Positions 21,727-33,959 of a DNA stretch of 64,000 nt are shown here, piece by piece (the stretch's first letter is position 1; every line of letters starts with the position of its first letter). A program made the position numbers and the translations under genes. This stretch comes from Piper betle (lineage: Eukaryota > Streptophyta > Magnoliopsida > Piperales > Piperaceae), in NCBI GenBank assembly GCA_033002965.1, contig JAURVB010013962.1, positions 62,001-126,000 of the forward strand, given 5' to 3'. The notes under the pieces are model-generated. The model was not told where the DNA came from. It ran no database searches and saw nothing but the letters and a program-made list of their open reading frames with translations.

Positions 21727-23299
21727 CGATAGTTGTGTTCTAGTTATTAGTTTTTGGGAGGTTTGATGTAACCTTTTGAATATGATACCCATTTGAAATC
21801 TCCACTATCTTTTCCTACCCTGATTCTTCTCAGATCCTCTACTTGGAATTGCTGCCAACTCATTTTTGCTTTGGTTCTCAGATATGTTAATATATCAATC
21901 CAGAAGATATGTTTTATCTCTTCTGAATTTATATTGATTTTGTTTCTTTTTTTATCTCATAAAGGCAGTTTGGTCCTGAAAAGAGGACCATGATTCTACC
22001 AATTGGCTTTTTTTATTTTTTATGGTGATTTGGTTGGAAGAGAAACAAAAAATGGATGGTGTAGAACTTCTTTCTTTGGAGATTCTAGGCAAGTATTTAT
22101 GATTGGTCCTCTGTTATTCTTCTTTATGTGCAAGAAGGTCTGAAGAAAAAATTATCTTTGTTTCACAACTCAGGTGCTTCTAAATTTTACATTTGATGCT
22201 ATAACATGCAAATTGATTATTTTTGGTGTGAACTGGGAAGCATTGAATGCCCAAGGTGTACTGTACACTTATTTTTTCACAAGTTGAAATTCGATTATAG
22301 CAAAGCCATTTTTCTAGGTTTGAAGACAATTTCTCAATAATATACATGAACTCTTTCACTCTTTAACCTGACTCAGCAGATGCTTTGAGTAAAAAATTAA
22401 AGATATGTTGTGTATGTAATGACTTTAAATTTCTGTTGAGAGCATCTGACAATGTAATCTTTCAAATAGCTTATTGCGGGCTTATTTGTAGACGCACGAG
22501 TTTGCAATTACATGATAATAAAATATTAGCATACTTCGAGCATCACGTACAAGGTCAAGGTAGGTTAGTAATTTATATTTGAGCTTTTTATTAAAAGAGA
22601 AAAGAGGTTTTAAAATTACACCACCGGCAGGAAATTCATGCATAATTATCATAAAACGGGAAAAATTATGAATAATATCCTCTGCTTAAGTAAGAATTGA
22701 TTTTTGTTTTTCGAAAAAATGAGCTAGTCAATCAAAGAAATGAGGACGAACTGCAAACTGACCCACCACTGGATATTGCCACCACCAATGGCCTTGGCCC
22801 GAAGACAAGATCTGTCCTGGGGCACGGCCGATCAGGCCACGGCCAGGGTTGGCCAATATTTACCGTCGATCTGCTCAGGCCGGTTGCCCCTGGCTGGATG
22901 TTTACTCATTAAAATGGTTTGATGAAATAAACCCATAGCTAACCCAGAAGGCACTTGGGCCGTTATAAAGAGCTTTCACCTTCTTTTGTGATTTGGCATG
23001 ATTTTCCATCCGTATTTCTTTTTTCTATTAAAAAACTTTAATATATGATAACAGTAACAGTATTAATCAAATCCAAAATAACCTTTTTTTAATCAAATGC
23101 ACTCATATATTTATCAGCTACAAATGACAATCATTGGATTTGTGCTCATGTATGCTAGTAGGCTGTTGAAGTGCAAAAAAAAGGGGGAGGGGGCGGGGGG
23201 GTGTCAAAACTGGCCCAATATATTGAAAATTTTCAACTTTGGCTTCTGCCGCAGGACAAAATTTCAAATTAAACTTTGGGATAGGCTTTTGCCATGGAT
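21727..23299. other. No recognised gene
   Basis: T-rich and AT-rich sequence with no supported coding region. A GC-rich patch at 22776-22900 with repeated GGCC words (CACGGCCGATCAGGCCACGGCC) looks like part of a degenerate non-autonomous transposon, but no termini were found. A G-rich run (GGGGGAGGGGGCGGGGGGG) lies at 23182-23200. Confidence 0.4.
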
Positions 23300-23649
23300 A
23301 GCCCATATTGAATATTTAGTGACGAGATTGCCGTGCCAAGCCTGTGATAAAATATTTGTCACGGATACAACCCGTGGTAAAAGCCTGTTTTTCGATTAAT
23401 ATTAATTGGAGTAGAAGAATAGTTTATATCTTTTATTATATTCATATTTTTAGTTAAATTTTGTTTTAAGAAGGGCTTTGTGACAGACGTCAAAATTTAA
23501 TCACATGTTGCAGTGAGAAGTTGTGTGGTAAAACATGACAAATCTATCAGGCACATGCTTGGCATGTTGTGTAGTAAAACATGACAAATCTATCATGGCT
23601 TATGCTTGTGACATGTGGTAGCAAAAATAATCTTTTTTTTCTGCTAGTG
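23300..23649 (-). mobile_element. Possible CACTA (En/Spm-like) element end
   Basis: The sequence ends TTTTTTCTGCTAGTG at 23649, the complement of CACTAGCAGAAAAAA, a typical CACTA terminus. Inside it are two subterminal direct repeats built on GTAAAACATGACAAATCTATCA (copies near 23530 and 23573), as expected for this superfamily. The matching end and target duplication were not found, so the element is partial or its extent unknown. Confidence 0.45.
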
Positions 23650-23798
23650 TTATTTGAAGTAGAAGAATAATTTATATTTTCAATTACATTCTCATTTTTT
23701 AAAAATTTTGTTTTAAGGAGAAGATGTCTGTTTTCCTAATATTATTTTGTGTCGTCATCGCAATCAAAGGAAGATGAGGTCAGGTAGAATCGTGTATG

Positions 23799-24007
23799 AG
23801 GTGTGTATGTGTACAAAAGGAGCTAAAGTGACTAGCATGGTATGTTGTGAAGAAAAATGGTAGAGTGTTAGTGTTGGATAGTTACATTTGTATGTGGTTA
23901 AGGAGGTGTGTATGTGGAGAAAAAGAGTTGAAGTGACTAGCACGATATGTTGTGAAGAAAGATAGTAGAGTATTGGTGCTATATAGTCGCATTTGTATAT
24001 CGTTTTG
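23799..24007 (+). repeat. 105-bp tandem duplication
   Basis: Two diverged copies start with AGGTGTGTATGTG at 23799 and 23904. They share GTGACTAGCA and ATGTTGTGAAGAAA. Non-coding. Confidence 0.8.
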
Positions 24008-24180
24008 GCCTTTATCGGCATACTGGTATGCTATTGGGTAGTAGGTAATATATTGTTTGAAGGAAATAACCCTTAAAAAATGGTACTCTTGCTAATGACA
24101 TACCTGTATAATGTTGTAGCATATGACAACATATAAAGTGGTAAATACTATAACAAATTCTGCACTGTGTTTTCTTTAGG

Positions 24181-26420
24181 ATGAATGGATTGGGTATTAG
24201 GTTATGTGCATGCTACAATGACAAGTACGATGAAAAGTCAGGGAAGAACTTAGATGGAACAAAGCACTTACAGCTTGTGACCAAGGGGATATCATATTCG
24301 ACGTTGTTGAATATGGCATTAACGAAACTACCCCTCCATCGGAAAGACTATGATGTGAAGCTTAAGACACTACTCCATATTTTCAACGGATAAGTTCTTA
24401 CATATCATTGAAAATAATGAGGATTTGGAGGTCACGTTTGATAAATATGTCAGTACCGTAACACACATGGTCACAATTTATGAAGAGAGGGAAGATAAGT
24501 ATATATTGAAGAAGAGAAACGAAGAGGGAGAGGCCGAACGCTCTAAAGGAAGCACTAGCCATGGAGAGATTGTGTCCCAACTAATGGGGCACAAAGCTAT
24601 TATAGCTACATTGTGTGAAACAAAAGGTAGGGCAATGAGTGGCTTGACATGCCCATATTTGTCTTGTACCAACATGTTTAGTGTAATTGAGTTGAAGTTC
24701 GGTACACTTATTTTGTAGGTAAGGAGATGATAATGGAAGGCAGAACCCTATTCTTGAGTGTAACATGGAGGAAGAAAGACGGAGGGGGTATCATGCATGT
24801 TCTAGTAGATGCCAGTTTAGACATGGGAAGTGGGAATAAAAGGTAAATAAATTGATAAGTAGTCTTATAAAAATGTTATGAATATATGATTTACATGTGA
24901 GTGTGTATAATATTTTTGTAATTGCAATGCAAATTGTCTGACAAGGGGAAGGTGAAGCAAGTAGCAGGTGATAGTGGGAGCGAGGACTCGTTTCACTATA
25001 ACAAAGAGTGAAATAATGTCGATGCATCAAGTTCACCACTGTCATATGATAGTCTACACCAATTGACAACGATTCAAAAGGGGAAATGTTTGATGACCCC
25101 ACTAATGTGGATGACCAATGTGTGGTTGCTGTTATGGAAATGGTTGTGTCATAGACAAAACATGCCACAAATAGTTTTAATCTAGGAGATGATGAGGATG
25201 ACTTCATGGTATAACATGAGCAAATGACATTCAATTATGATGACAAATTATATAATAGACCAATGTTCTCAATCATGAGGGATTTAAAGTCAACTTTTAT
25301 TGAGTATGCAATTGATAATAAATTTGGATATACGGTTGAAGAGGCAAGTGGGGAGGATGTGTATTGTGTAAAGTATGCTCATTAAACCATTCCTCCCTAT
25401 GTTTTGGGATTTTGGACCCTGCATTAGGGCCTTCCGAACTTGCCTGCAGCCTATTCTCACAGTAGATGACACTTTTCTTAAAAGGAAGTATGAATTGTGG
25501 CTACTCATTGCATGAGCTGCTGATGGAGATAATGGAACAATTCCTATTGCATATATCGTAGTAGAGGTCGAGTGTGAATTCTCATGGACATGGTTTCCAA
25601 CTCTTATCTGTCATCATATTTGTAATAAACAGTTTACGGTGAAGACCATAATATCAAATAGGATGAAAGGAATTGTACCGATAGTGACAAATATTTTCCC
25701 CAAGGCCGAGCATAGGTATTGTATAAGGCATTTAACCGAGAATTTGTCGTCACAATATAAGATGTCTATGCAAGGAAACAATTAATGAAAGCTGCGAGGA
25801 CGTATAGACTATTTGACTTTGAGCAAATATTAAAACATATAGAGGATACGGATCAGACAAGTGGGACAGCATAGGTGGGCAAACACTCACTTTCAGGGAA
25901 GAAGATATGGCATCCTTACTACAGGTAGACCAGAGAGTTAGGATGCACTGTTGAAGCGCACAAGGAGATATCCGATACATTCCCTTATAGAGCATACAAG
26001 AAAGGTGCAGGCTAACCACTTCCACAAGCATCAATGTCACAGAAGGGTGGGAGGGGACTTTGACACCAAACATTTATGCAACAATCGAGGCTTCAAGGAG
26101 GAAGACACGTTGTATGGACGTGATGCCAGTAGGGATGTATGACTTCCAGGTAAACTTAAAAGCATTCGAAGATAGGGCACATGCAACGACAGGGACGGGA
26201 CTCCCTTGCCCACATGTTGTAAAGTGTATTGATTATTGAAATTGGAATATGGAACTTTTGTGATGAATAGTTTTCTTTGGTAGGGTAAGCATGTCCATCA
26301 TTGTCTACACATGCAACGAATTCCAAGGGACAGGACTCCCTTGCCCGCAAGTTGTGAAGTGTATTGATTATCAAAATTGGAATATGAAATTTTTGTGATG
26401 AATAGTTTTCTTTGAAGTTC
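24181..26420 (+). pseudogene. MULE (Mutator-like) transposase relic
   Basis: The N-terminal part (24181-24690) resembles the plant MULE leader region, including VTFDKYVSTVTHMV. The transposase core is seen in mixed frames at about 25430-25760: ILTVDDTFLKRKYELWLLIA, VVEVECEFSWTWF, IISNRMKGIVPIV and HRYCIRHLTENL, the usual MULE DDE-region blocks. A later part has HTRKVQANHFHKHQC and ends with a SWIM zinc-finger signature CNEFQGTGLPCPQVVKCIDY (near 26310-26370), which is partly duplicated. Multiple stops and shifts. Terminal inverted repeats were not located. Confidence 0.8.
26183..26420 (+). repeat. 130-bp tandem duplication over the SWIM motif
   Basis: Copies start at GCAACGA (26183 and 26313) and share GGGACTCCCTTGCCC-like and AAGTGTATTGATTAT phrases, so the transposase SWIM segment (TGTGLPCP / QGTGLPCP) is present twice. 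Confidence 0.8.
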
Positions 26421-27596
26421 AAAAACTTACAGTGATCTCATGCTTCATCGAAGCCAGTAAGAGCATGTGTGCAGCAATGACCTTCCACTCATTGAGCCAC
26501 CGCTATATCACCAATGACCTAGCCGCCTTAAAGAGAAATGCATTAAATCTCATTCGTCTAAGAAAAAGCCACACCATTACAATGGATGTGGCACTTTGCG
26601 ACACAATATTCTGCTCAGCCCAAAGTGTAACATAATGAGCTTAAATTATCTCTCTAAAAGTAGTTAATTAAAATTGAAGATCTATAGTCCATTCACATTA
26701 ATAAATATGATCTTAACCAACAAGGTATTAGATGCGGGACAAAATTAAGGGATCTCATAATCTACCTACCTTAAGAAATTTTGTCATTGAAATTCTTACA
26801 CTTGGCAGTCACTAGCCATAGCCCACATTCTTCTTTGGCCCATGACTAGCAACCTAACTAACGTCTTATTCCACTATCTAAAACAGAACCATGTTGCTGT
26901 GATACCATCTATAATAACCCGACCTAAAGTGCAAACTAAAAGGCCGAAGTCATATCTTTAAAAGTAGTTAACCGAAGTTAAAGATATATACTCAATTCCC
27001 ACTTATAAGTATAATCTTACTCTATTAGGTATTATATGTGGGACTAAATTGAGGTTACCACACACATTCCACTACTTTAAGATTTAAAGGATTACAAGTA
27101 CATTACTCTCATGTTCATAAATTTGATAAAGCTTGAGTAGGACCTGAAAAATAAGATTTTTGGAGCTCTAGCTTTCGAAAACCATCAATAGATCTCAACC
27201 TTGAATATTTGTTAAAACTAGGAAAACTTTGTTAACCGGCCTGACATCGGGGGGATTTAATAAAATATCGCAGATGCCGTCCTACATCTAAAACCCGATT
27301 AAAACTCAACACTAAGGAAGCCAAGTATATATGAAGCAAAAAGAGTCCTACAAGATTGGATGAGTGGAGTTTTGCATCCTCAATCGGTGAGCTCACATTG
27401 CGTATCTTAACAAAATATGAAACACAAATCATAATTGGATCACATTGGTATGTAAAACAAGGTAAAGTTTCAACACATGCATAACATTGAAGGATTTAAT
27501 TAACCTAATGATCTTGTTTAATAAAGTGTTAAACCTCATTAGGTAACCTTAATTAAGATTTAGGGTTGCAAGTTTACTTAGTAAAAAATCCCACGC
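26421..27596. other. Non-coding; two diverged copies of one repeat
   Basis: 26650-26770 and 26940-27070 share the order AAAAGTAGTTAA...AAGAT(C)TATA...ATAATCTTA...GGTATTA...GTGGGACTAAATT, suggesting two old copies of one non-autonomous element in direct orientation. No coding region is supported. Confidence 0.45.
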
Positions 27597-28061
27597 TCAA
27601 AGCGTGAGGGGTGGTAGAGGAGTCGACTTTGGCGGGGGGGGGCAGGATGTGGTAAAGGAGTCGACTTTGGCGGGGGCAAAGGCGGGGCGGGTGAGCTTGC
27701 TGGAGATGTCGCTGCTGTAGGGGGAGAAGTTGGAGAAGGAGTGGGAGAGGTCGAATAGCTGGTTGGAGAAGTCCAGGGAGGTGGGCTTGGGTGGGGAGGA
27801 TCGGACGAGGTCCATGAGGCGGAGGTCAATGACGGAGTCGGTGAGGATCTTGGAGAAGGTGGCAGCCGCAAAGGAGAGGGAGGAACGGAGGCTGTGCATG
27901 GACCGGCCAGTGGGCGGCAGCGGCAGCAGATGAAGAGAATGACGGCGGGGCCGACGCCTGCACATCGCCGACGGAGACCATGTTGGTTGTGGCGGCGGTG
28001 GCTGGAGTGAGAGCTTGGGAGAACAGTTGGATGCGTGGACTTTGATAAAGATTGGACTCAA
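27597..28061 (-). other. Unrecognised open stretch, possible exon remnant
   Basis: A 154-codon open frame, proline/serine-rich at both ends, with a more protein-like centre (LSFAAATFSKILTDSVIDL, SLDFSNQLFDLSHSFSNF). The centre has ordinary amino-acid composition and GC-rich codons unlike the surrounding AT-rich DNA, so this may be a captured gene piece. I do not recognise the family. The opposite strand is also partly open. Confidence 0.25.
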
Positions 28062-28323
28062 GGTACCTCTTTGCTCTTTGGTACCTTGAGTCCAATCTTA
28101 CACAAAGAGCAAAGAGGATATAAAGCACTACAAGGTAGACCATGGTGCCAAGGCTCCGGTTCAAAAGGCTTCGCACTCTTAAGCTGAAGCACAAGGCACA
28201 CAAGCGCTTATGCGCCTTGCTTCAGCTAAGAGTGCGAAGCCTTTTGAACCGAGGCCTTGGCGCCATGGTCTACCTTGCAGTGCTTTGTATCCTCTTTGCT
28301 CTTTGTGTAAGATTGGTTCAAGG
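28050..28323. repeat. Fold-back unit 1
   Basis: A short palindrome (28050-28097, arms GATTGGACTCAAGGTACC and its complement) shares its right arm with a much larger inverted repeat (28084-28323, arms of about 115 bp around a centre near 28204). The arms contain ACACAAAGAGCAAAGAGGAT and its complement, and CCATGGTGCCAAGG/CCTTGGCGCCATGG. RNA from either strand would form a long hairpin. Confidence 0.85.
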
Positions 28324-28339
28324 CAAACAATATGATTGC

Positions 28340-28342
<3 letters not shown>

Positions 28343-28396
<54 letters not shown>
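28343..28396. repeat. (TA)27 tract
   Basis: A pure TA run flanked by CCCT on the left and AGGGTACC on the right, separating fold-back units 1 and 2. Confidence 0.95.
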
Positions 28397-28399
<3 letters not shown>

Positions 28400-28417
28400 G
28401 TACCTGGTTTTGTTTGG

Positions 28418-28652
28418 TACCTTGAGATCAATCTTACACAAAAAGAGCAAAGAGGATATAAAGCACTGCAAGGTAGACCATAGCGCCAAGGCTCCGGTTC
28501 AAAAGGCTTCGCACTCTTAAGCTGAAGCACAAGGCGCATAAGCGCTTGTGTGCCTTGTGCTTCCAGCTTAAGGTGCAGCTTGGAGCCTTGTATGTCTACC
28601 TTGCAGTGCTTTATATCCTCTTTGCTCTTTGTGTAGATTGAATTCAAATTGC
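28418..28652. repeat. Fold-back unit 2
   Basis: A second copy of the inverted repeat (left arm from GGTACCTTGAGATCAATC, right arm ending TTTGTGTAGATTGAATTC). The right half is more diverged, with a TAAGGTGCAGCTTGGAGCC stretch replacing part of the arm. Confidence 0.8.
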
Positions 28653-28669
28653 CAAACAAAACCAGGTAC

Positions 28670-29399
<730 letters not shown>

Positions 29400-29418
29400 G
29401 TACCTGGTTTGCTCTTTG

Positions 29419-29570
29419 GTACCTTGAATCCAATCTTACACAAAGAGCAAAGAGGATATAAAGCACTACAAGGTAGACCATGGTGCCAAGGCTCCGGTTC
29501 AAAAGGCTTCGCACTCTTAAGCTGAAGCACAAGGCACACAAGCGCTTATGCGCCTTGCTTCAGCTAAGGC
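29419..29570. repeat. Fold-back unit 3, left half only
   Basis: Left arm and loop matching unit 1 almost exactly (GGTACCTTGAATCCAATC to CTTGCTTCAGCTAAG). The right arm is missing and the sequence switches to different DNA at about 29570. Confidence 0.8.
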
Positions 29571-31842
29571 CTTCAGCTCTCACTCTCGCTTCGTGCATAA
29601 CCATGCTAAGGCCTTGCTTTAGCTTCTCGATTTGCACTTCGCTTCGTTTGGATGCCCAAATCGAGAAGTTGAGTCTCGTGCATCCGCGCTCACATTTTTC
29701 TACTCTCCTTTTCATTTCGTTTAGCAGTGCGAACAAGATTGATTATAAAATTCCTCTTCAGCTATTGCGTTAGTGAGCCCGATGAGTTTGAGTCGTCTAG
29801 TTCTCTTTCTATTAGTGGGACTTGTGCGTCCCATGGATCATGCATGGTTTCTAGAGGGACTTGTGGCTTTCGTCAAGGTAAGCTTTAAGAAGAGAGTATG
29901 AAACTCCATTCCTAGAACTTTGGGGAGATGAAGCCCTTTCAACTGTAGCTTCCACTTTCCTTTTCATCAACGATTTGAGAAATTCTTTCTATTGTAGATC
30001 AAAAATTACTACAAACCCTTTTAGAAAAAAGTGGCTTAACTAACGAAAGAGATATGGAACTAGATGCATTTTTAAAAGAGACCAGTTTGTTTAAAATTGG
30101 TAGGGACTCCATCCTTTTGGCGGAGTCGGCGAGTAGTGCTCAACCCTCCACTTGGCACACTTTGCCACTGCTTCAGCTCTTTATTGTAGTTTTGAGCTGG
30201 AGACTCTTGCGATAATAGGTAGTGTTCTATTTAAGGATAGAGTACACTATCCCACCAATGCCGCGGAGAATCTAGTTTGGCCAGACTTCTCTTTCCAAGC
30301 CTGATTACTCTTCTCCAACCCATAGGGCATTCCTAGCTGATGAATTTACTTACTATCCTGGAAAGAAAGCTAGAAAATGAGCTATTGACGAGCTCTTTCG
30401 AGAAAGAAAAGGTTGTTGGCCAATGTCAGTAGCCTCTTATTCTCCTTTTTTAGAGGATTGACCACCGTTCGTAGAAAGAATGGGTTTTATAAAATCTTGG
30501 CATTTGAGGTGAGGCTCCCTCCTTGACTAGACCAGAAAAAGATGAAGATCAGTATGATGCATACGTAGATGAACAATGGTGAAAAATCAAGGAACTTTGA
30601 TTGCTTTATTTTAATTTTTTGAAATCAATCTCACACGTGTTTCAACTTAGTCTATATGAGGAAATCTATCGCATGTGCTAATTTGAAATAGTAGAATGAT
30701 GGACTGATCCTCCTTACCTCCAACGCGTATTTTTGAGTAGATAAATGATGTCAAACCATAGACTTCTTTTCTTGCATTAAGATGGCATGTCCAATCATAA
30801 ACATGTTTTTTCATTAGTGCAGAACTTGAGGGCTTTGCCATGCGCCATGAGTCCTCGAGGGCTAGGATGTCTTGAAATGATTTCTTTCAGGGCTTCCAAA
30901 TTGATTAAAAATCATGTTTTTCAAATTAGTTTATTGTGCTCTAGCTAAAAAAACTCACTGAGTAAATTAATTCATTGGGAGGAAATGGGGTGCATTCAGC
31001 TCTACCTCTCATGGAAACCCATCGCCGTCAAATGTGGAACATCAACATTTAAACCTTTGTTTCTTACTCTAACCTAGAATAAAGCACTCTCTAAAAGACG
31101 CTTCATTTTGAGTCAAATTTGGAAGGAGATTTCAATAGTAATGCAAAATGGGCAGAGGGGATCTGTATTTGTTGTTAAGGTTGATTAAAAGGTGGGCTGC
31201 TATAACTATCGAAGAAGACACTTCGAAATTGAAAGAATAAAAAAACCCACCCGGTGGACTACCGAGCTACAAATGCTACGACACAGGAGTGGGATTCTCT
31301 AAAAAGCCAAGGTTGTAGGTGGCCAAGAGGGCCCACTTGGAGACTTGGGATCTCAGCAGGAAATGTGAAGGTTGAATCGGAAGCAAGGCCTTAGTGTGCA
31401 CAAGTGCAAAGCAAGAGCTTCAGCTTCAGTCACGCGTCTGCATTTTGAGAGCAAGAAGCGGAACAAAGAGAAAGCTTTCTTTGTCTTTATGGATAACCAA
31501 TTCATTTTCCAATATAGTTGGGTCTTCACTCTAACGCATCATGCACCCGGGAACTATGTTCCAATATTATGAAATTCTTTACAGAAGCACAAGAGGAACG
31601 CTCTCATGGCTTTATGGTTGTTCTTCCTATTTTTCTTTCAGCTATGATATCTTCTTCTTAGTCTGGTCTGGGACCATCCCCTAGTGCATTTGCCCCAGAT
31701 CGATCCCTCATTGGAGACTTTAAGGAAGGAATGGACCACTCGCAAGACTAAAAAGATAGTAACGAAAGCCAGGAAGCACATAAGGACTTTACGAAAAAGT
31801 AGCGAGACTGACAAAAAGGTTCGACTCTCTTTCATTTGACTT
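29571..31842. other. Probable nuclear insertion of mitochondrial DNA (NUMT)
   Basis: The base composition and word usage change here: more GC than the neighbours, many CTTTCGAGAAAG and AGAAAGAAAAGG type words, as is typical of plant mitochondrial intergenic DNA. The strongest marker is the first codons of nad9 at 31489. No complete organellar gene is present. The extent is judged from style, so both ends are approximate. Confidence 0.45.
31489..31521 (+). pseudogene. nad9: Start of mitochondrial nad9, fragment
   Basis: ATG followed by codons for MDNQFIFQYSW, which I recognise as the beginning of plant mitochondrial NADH dehydrogenase subunit 9 (complex I; usual start MDNQFIFKYSW). The similarity stops at the W codon and another sequence follows, so only about eleven codons remain. 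Such rearranged gene starts are common in plant mitochondrial DNA itself, so the break may predate transfer to the nucleus. Confidence 0.55.
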
Positions 31843-32340
31843 ATGTTGGGCCCTACGGATCCCAAAAGGACTTGAAACAGGTTTTACAGGTTTCTCTTAA
31901 TCTAAAAGTTAGTTTCAAGTTTTTTGAGGGGCCCACAAAGCCCAACAGTGGAATCAAAGCTTGGTTGGTTTTAGTGTTGCCTTGGTTTGCCTCATGGTAT
32001 GTCAACCAGCCCGAATTGGAGTCTCTTGAAACTTCACTATAACATGTAGATCTAGCATGTGTGTGAGAGATATGCTTCAAATATGTCAGCCAACTCAAAT
32101 TTGAACCTCCTAGAATTTCACTATAATATGTGGACATAGTATGTGTGAGGGGGAGATGATTCAAATGGTATGATGTGTGAGGGGGAGAATTGTTGGATTA
32201 ATCTCACATCAGTCATGAATGGTGTTGGTGACTTGTATATAGGCTAATGAGAATGTCATATTCGTTAAGCTAGCTTTTGGATTAAGAGAGGCCTATGAAA
32301 CTTGTTTTAAGTCTCTTTTGAAGGCCAATCAAGCCCAACA
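31843..32340 (+). mobile_element. TRIM-like element (TRIM-2)
   Basis: The 3' LTR is 32192-32340 (TGTTGGATTAATCTC ... AAGCCCAACA), preceded by a GTGTGAGGGGGAGAAT purine tract. A partial 5' LTR ends GCCCAACA near 31952, followed by TGGAATCAAAGC, a degraded form of the TGGTATCAGAGC primer site. There is no coding capacity. The LTR shares TTGTATATAGGCTAATG and TTTTGGATTAAGAGAG with the element at 53598, so both belong to one family. Confidence 0.65.
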
Positions 32341-32784
32341 ACTTATGGAAAGTGAAAGTCGTTTCATTTAGTACAAGATTGCTTCACACCTCGCAGTGCT
32401 TACACCTCTTGCCTATTGAAGATTTATTCACGTCTTGATATGGCACTGCAATGACAAAGAAAGAAGCTAAACATAATTTCTTATGGAACCTAAGAGCAGA
32501 TTCTTGTCATGTGCAGCAACGAGTTTTGAAATGGACTTTCAATTTGGCGAGCATAAGAAAGCGGAGCAGAACATTCAACCTTTATACTGTGTCGAAGGTT
32601 GGGTGTGATTTTCACACTTTCTCATTATTTTCAAATGGACAAGGTCAGAATTCAAAAAGTTATTTATGTAGGCGCTTGCGGCTTTCCGCTTTCAATTGGA
32701 AGGGCATTTTTCTGTGGTTAGAAAGGGCAACTTCAAAAATGTAAATAGGGTAAGTTGTTAGATCTAACTGAACTTCAATGTGTG

Positions 32785-32837
<53 letters not shown>

Positions 32838-33951
32838 TTTTTATCCCCCTAGATCTTTTACATCATAAAAATTTTTTATATAGAATTAAGCCTCTAGAGG
32901 CTAGATCTAGCAATGTCGGTAGACTAACTTGTAGAGCATGATTGGAATTGACCAATTCCCAGCCTAATTTGACTAGATACGACCACTAATAGTTGAGTTC
33001 GGCCTGATCTGGCTGCTGGTAGCCACAATATAGTGCAAACTTACCAGATTTGGTAGGGAGGCCACCTGATTTGGGTGGGCACAACCTGATTTGGTTGTTG
33101 CAACCACATCCAACATTTTAATTTTAATTTTTTAAGAAAGATCGATACAACCTAGATTGGCGCTAAGGGAAAGGAAACTTTCTCATATATCAAAGTAAAA
33201 AATTTTTAACTAGAATCTATTATGTCCCGTTATAATTTTATATTATCATCCCTTTTCTCTTACTAAAAAAATATTATTAGTAAAATTATTAGGTAATTCT
33301 TTTCTTTCCTATTCAATATCTCTTATGGTATTCACAATAATGATTATTAAAAATTAAAATTTAATTCCTCTCAGATGATGCTTAAGTATCAGGGGTGGTA
33401 AAGATTGCCTCAAGTTCACTTGAGCATTTTTAAATTTAACATCTAACCTAATCGAATTTTGTCTGTTTATACGATTTAAATTACTCATGCATGTATTTTA
33501 ACTTTTCCACGACACATCAATTTTTTACCAAGGAATATGTGAACAAGTATGTTTCGGGTAATAACATTTCACCATAACTGTTTAATGTTTAGCCATTTAA
33601 TTAAGTTTATAATCATCATTGCATTTTTACCATTTTGTGATTGATTTAATGGGTTAATTTATGGTTTAATTTTCACCATTTTGTATATCATAAACTAGCA
33701 ATATAAATAAATTAAAAATTACAATTTTCTTAAGTATATTTTGTAAAATTGGACCGGATCGGCTGATCCAACCCCGCATATCAAATATTGGCCAACAATC
33801 TAGTCCAGCTCCTAGTATATAGGCTGATTATCTTGAAAATTGCCATACAGTGTTTTACTCAAACCGGGCAACTCATTCTCAATTATTAGTTTAATATGTA
33901 ATAAATGGGGCAACCTAATCCATTATTGGGCTTAGGAAAGTGGGAACTACA
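32341..33951. other. Non-coding, with (TG)n(TA)n microsatellite
   Basis: No recognised gene. A compound microsatellite TGTG...(TA)n lies at 32780-32832. Between 32990 and 33110 there are repeated ACCTGATTTGG/CCAGATTTGG words. The rest is AT-rich. Confidence 0.45.
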
Positions 33952-33959
33952 GTATTCAC

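Noticed and set aside
21523..21792. Minus-strand frame with ITDNYP-LDTQ repeats
   Set aside because: Produced by the 33-bp minisatellite, whose length is a multiple of three; no start context or domain.
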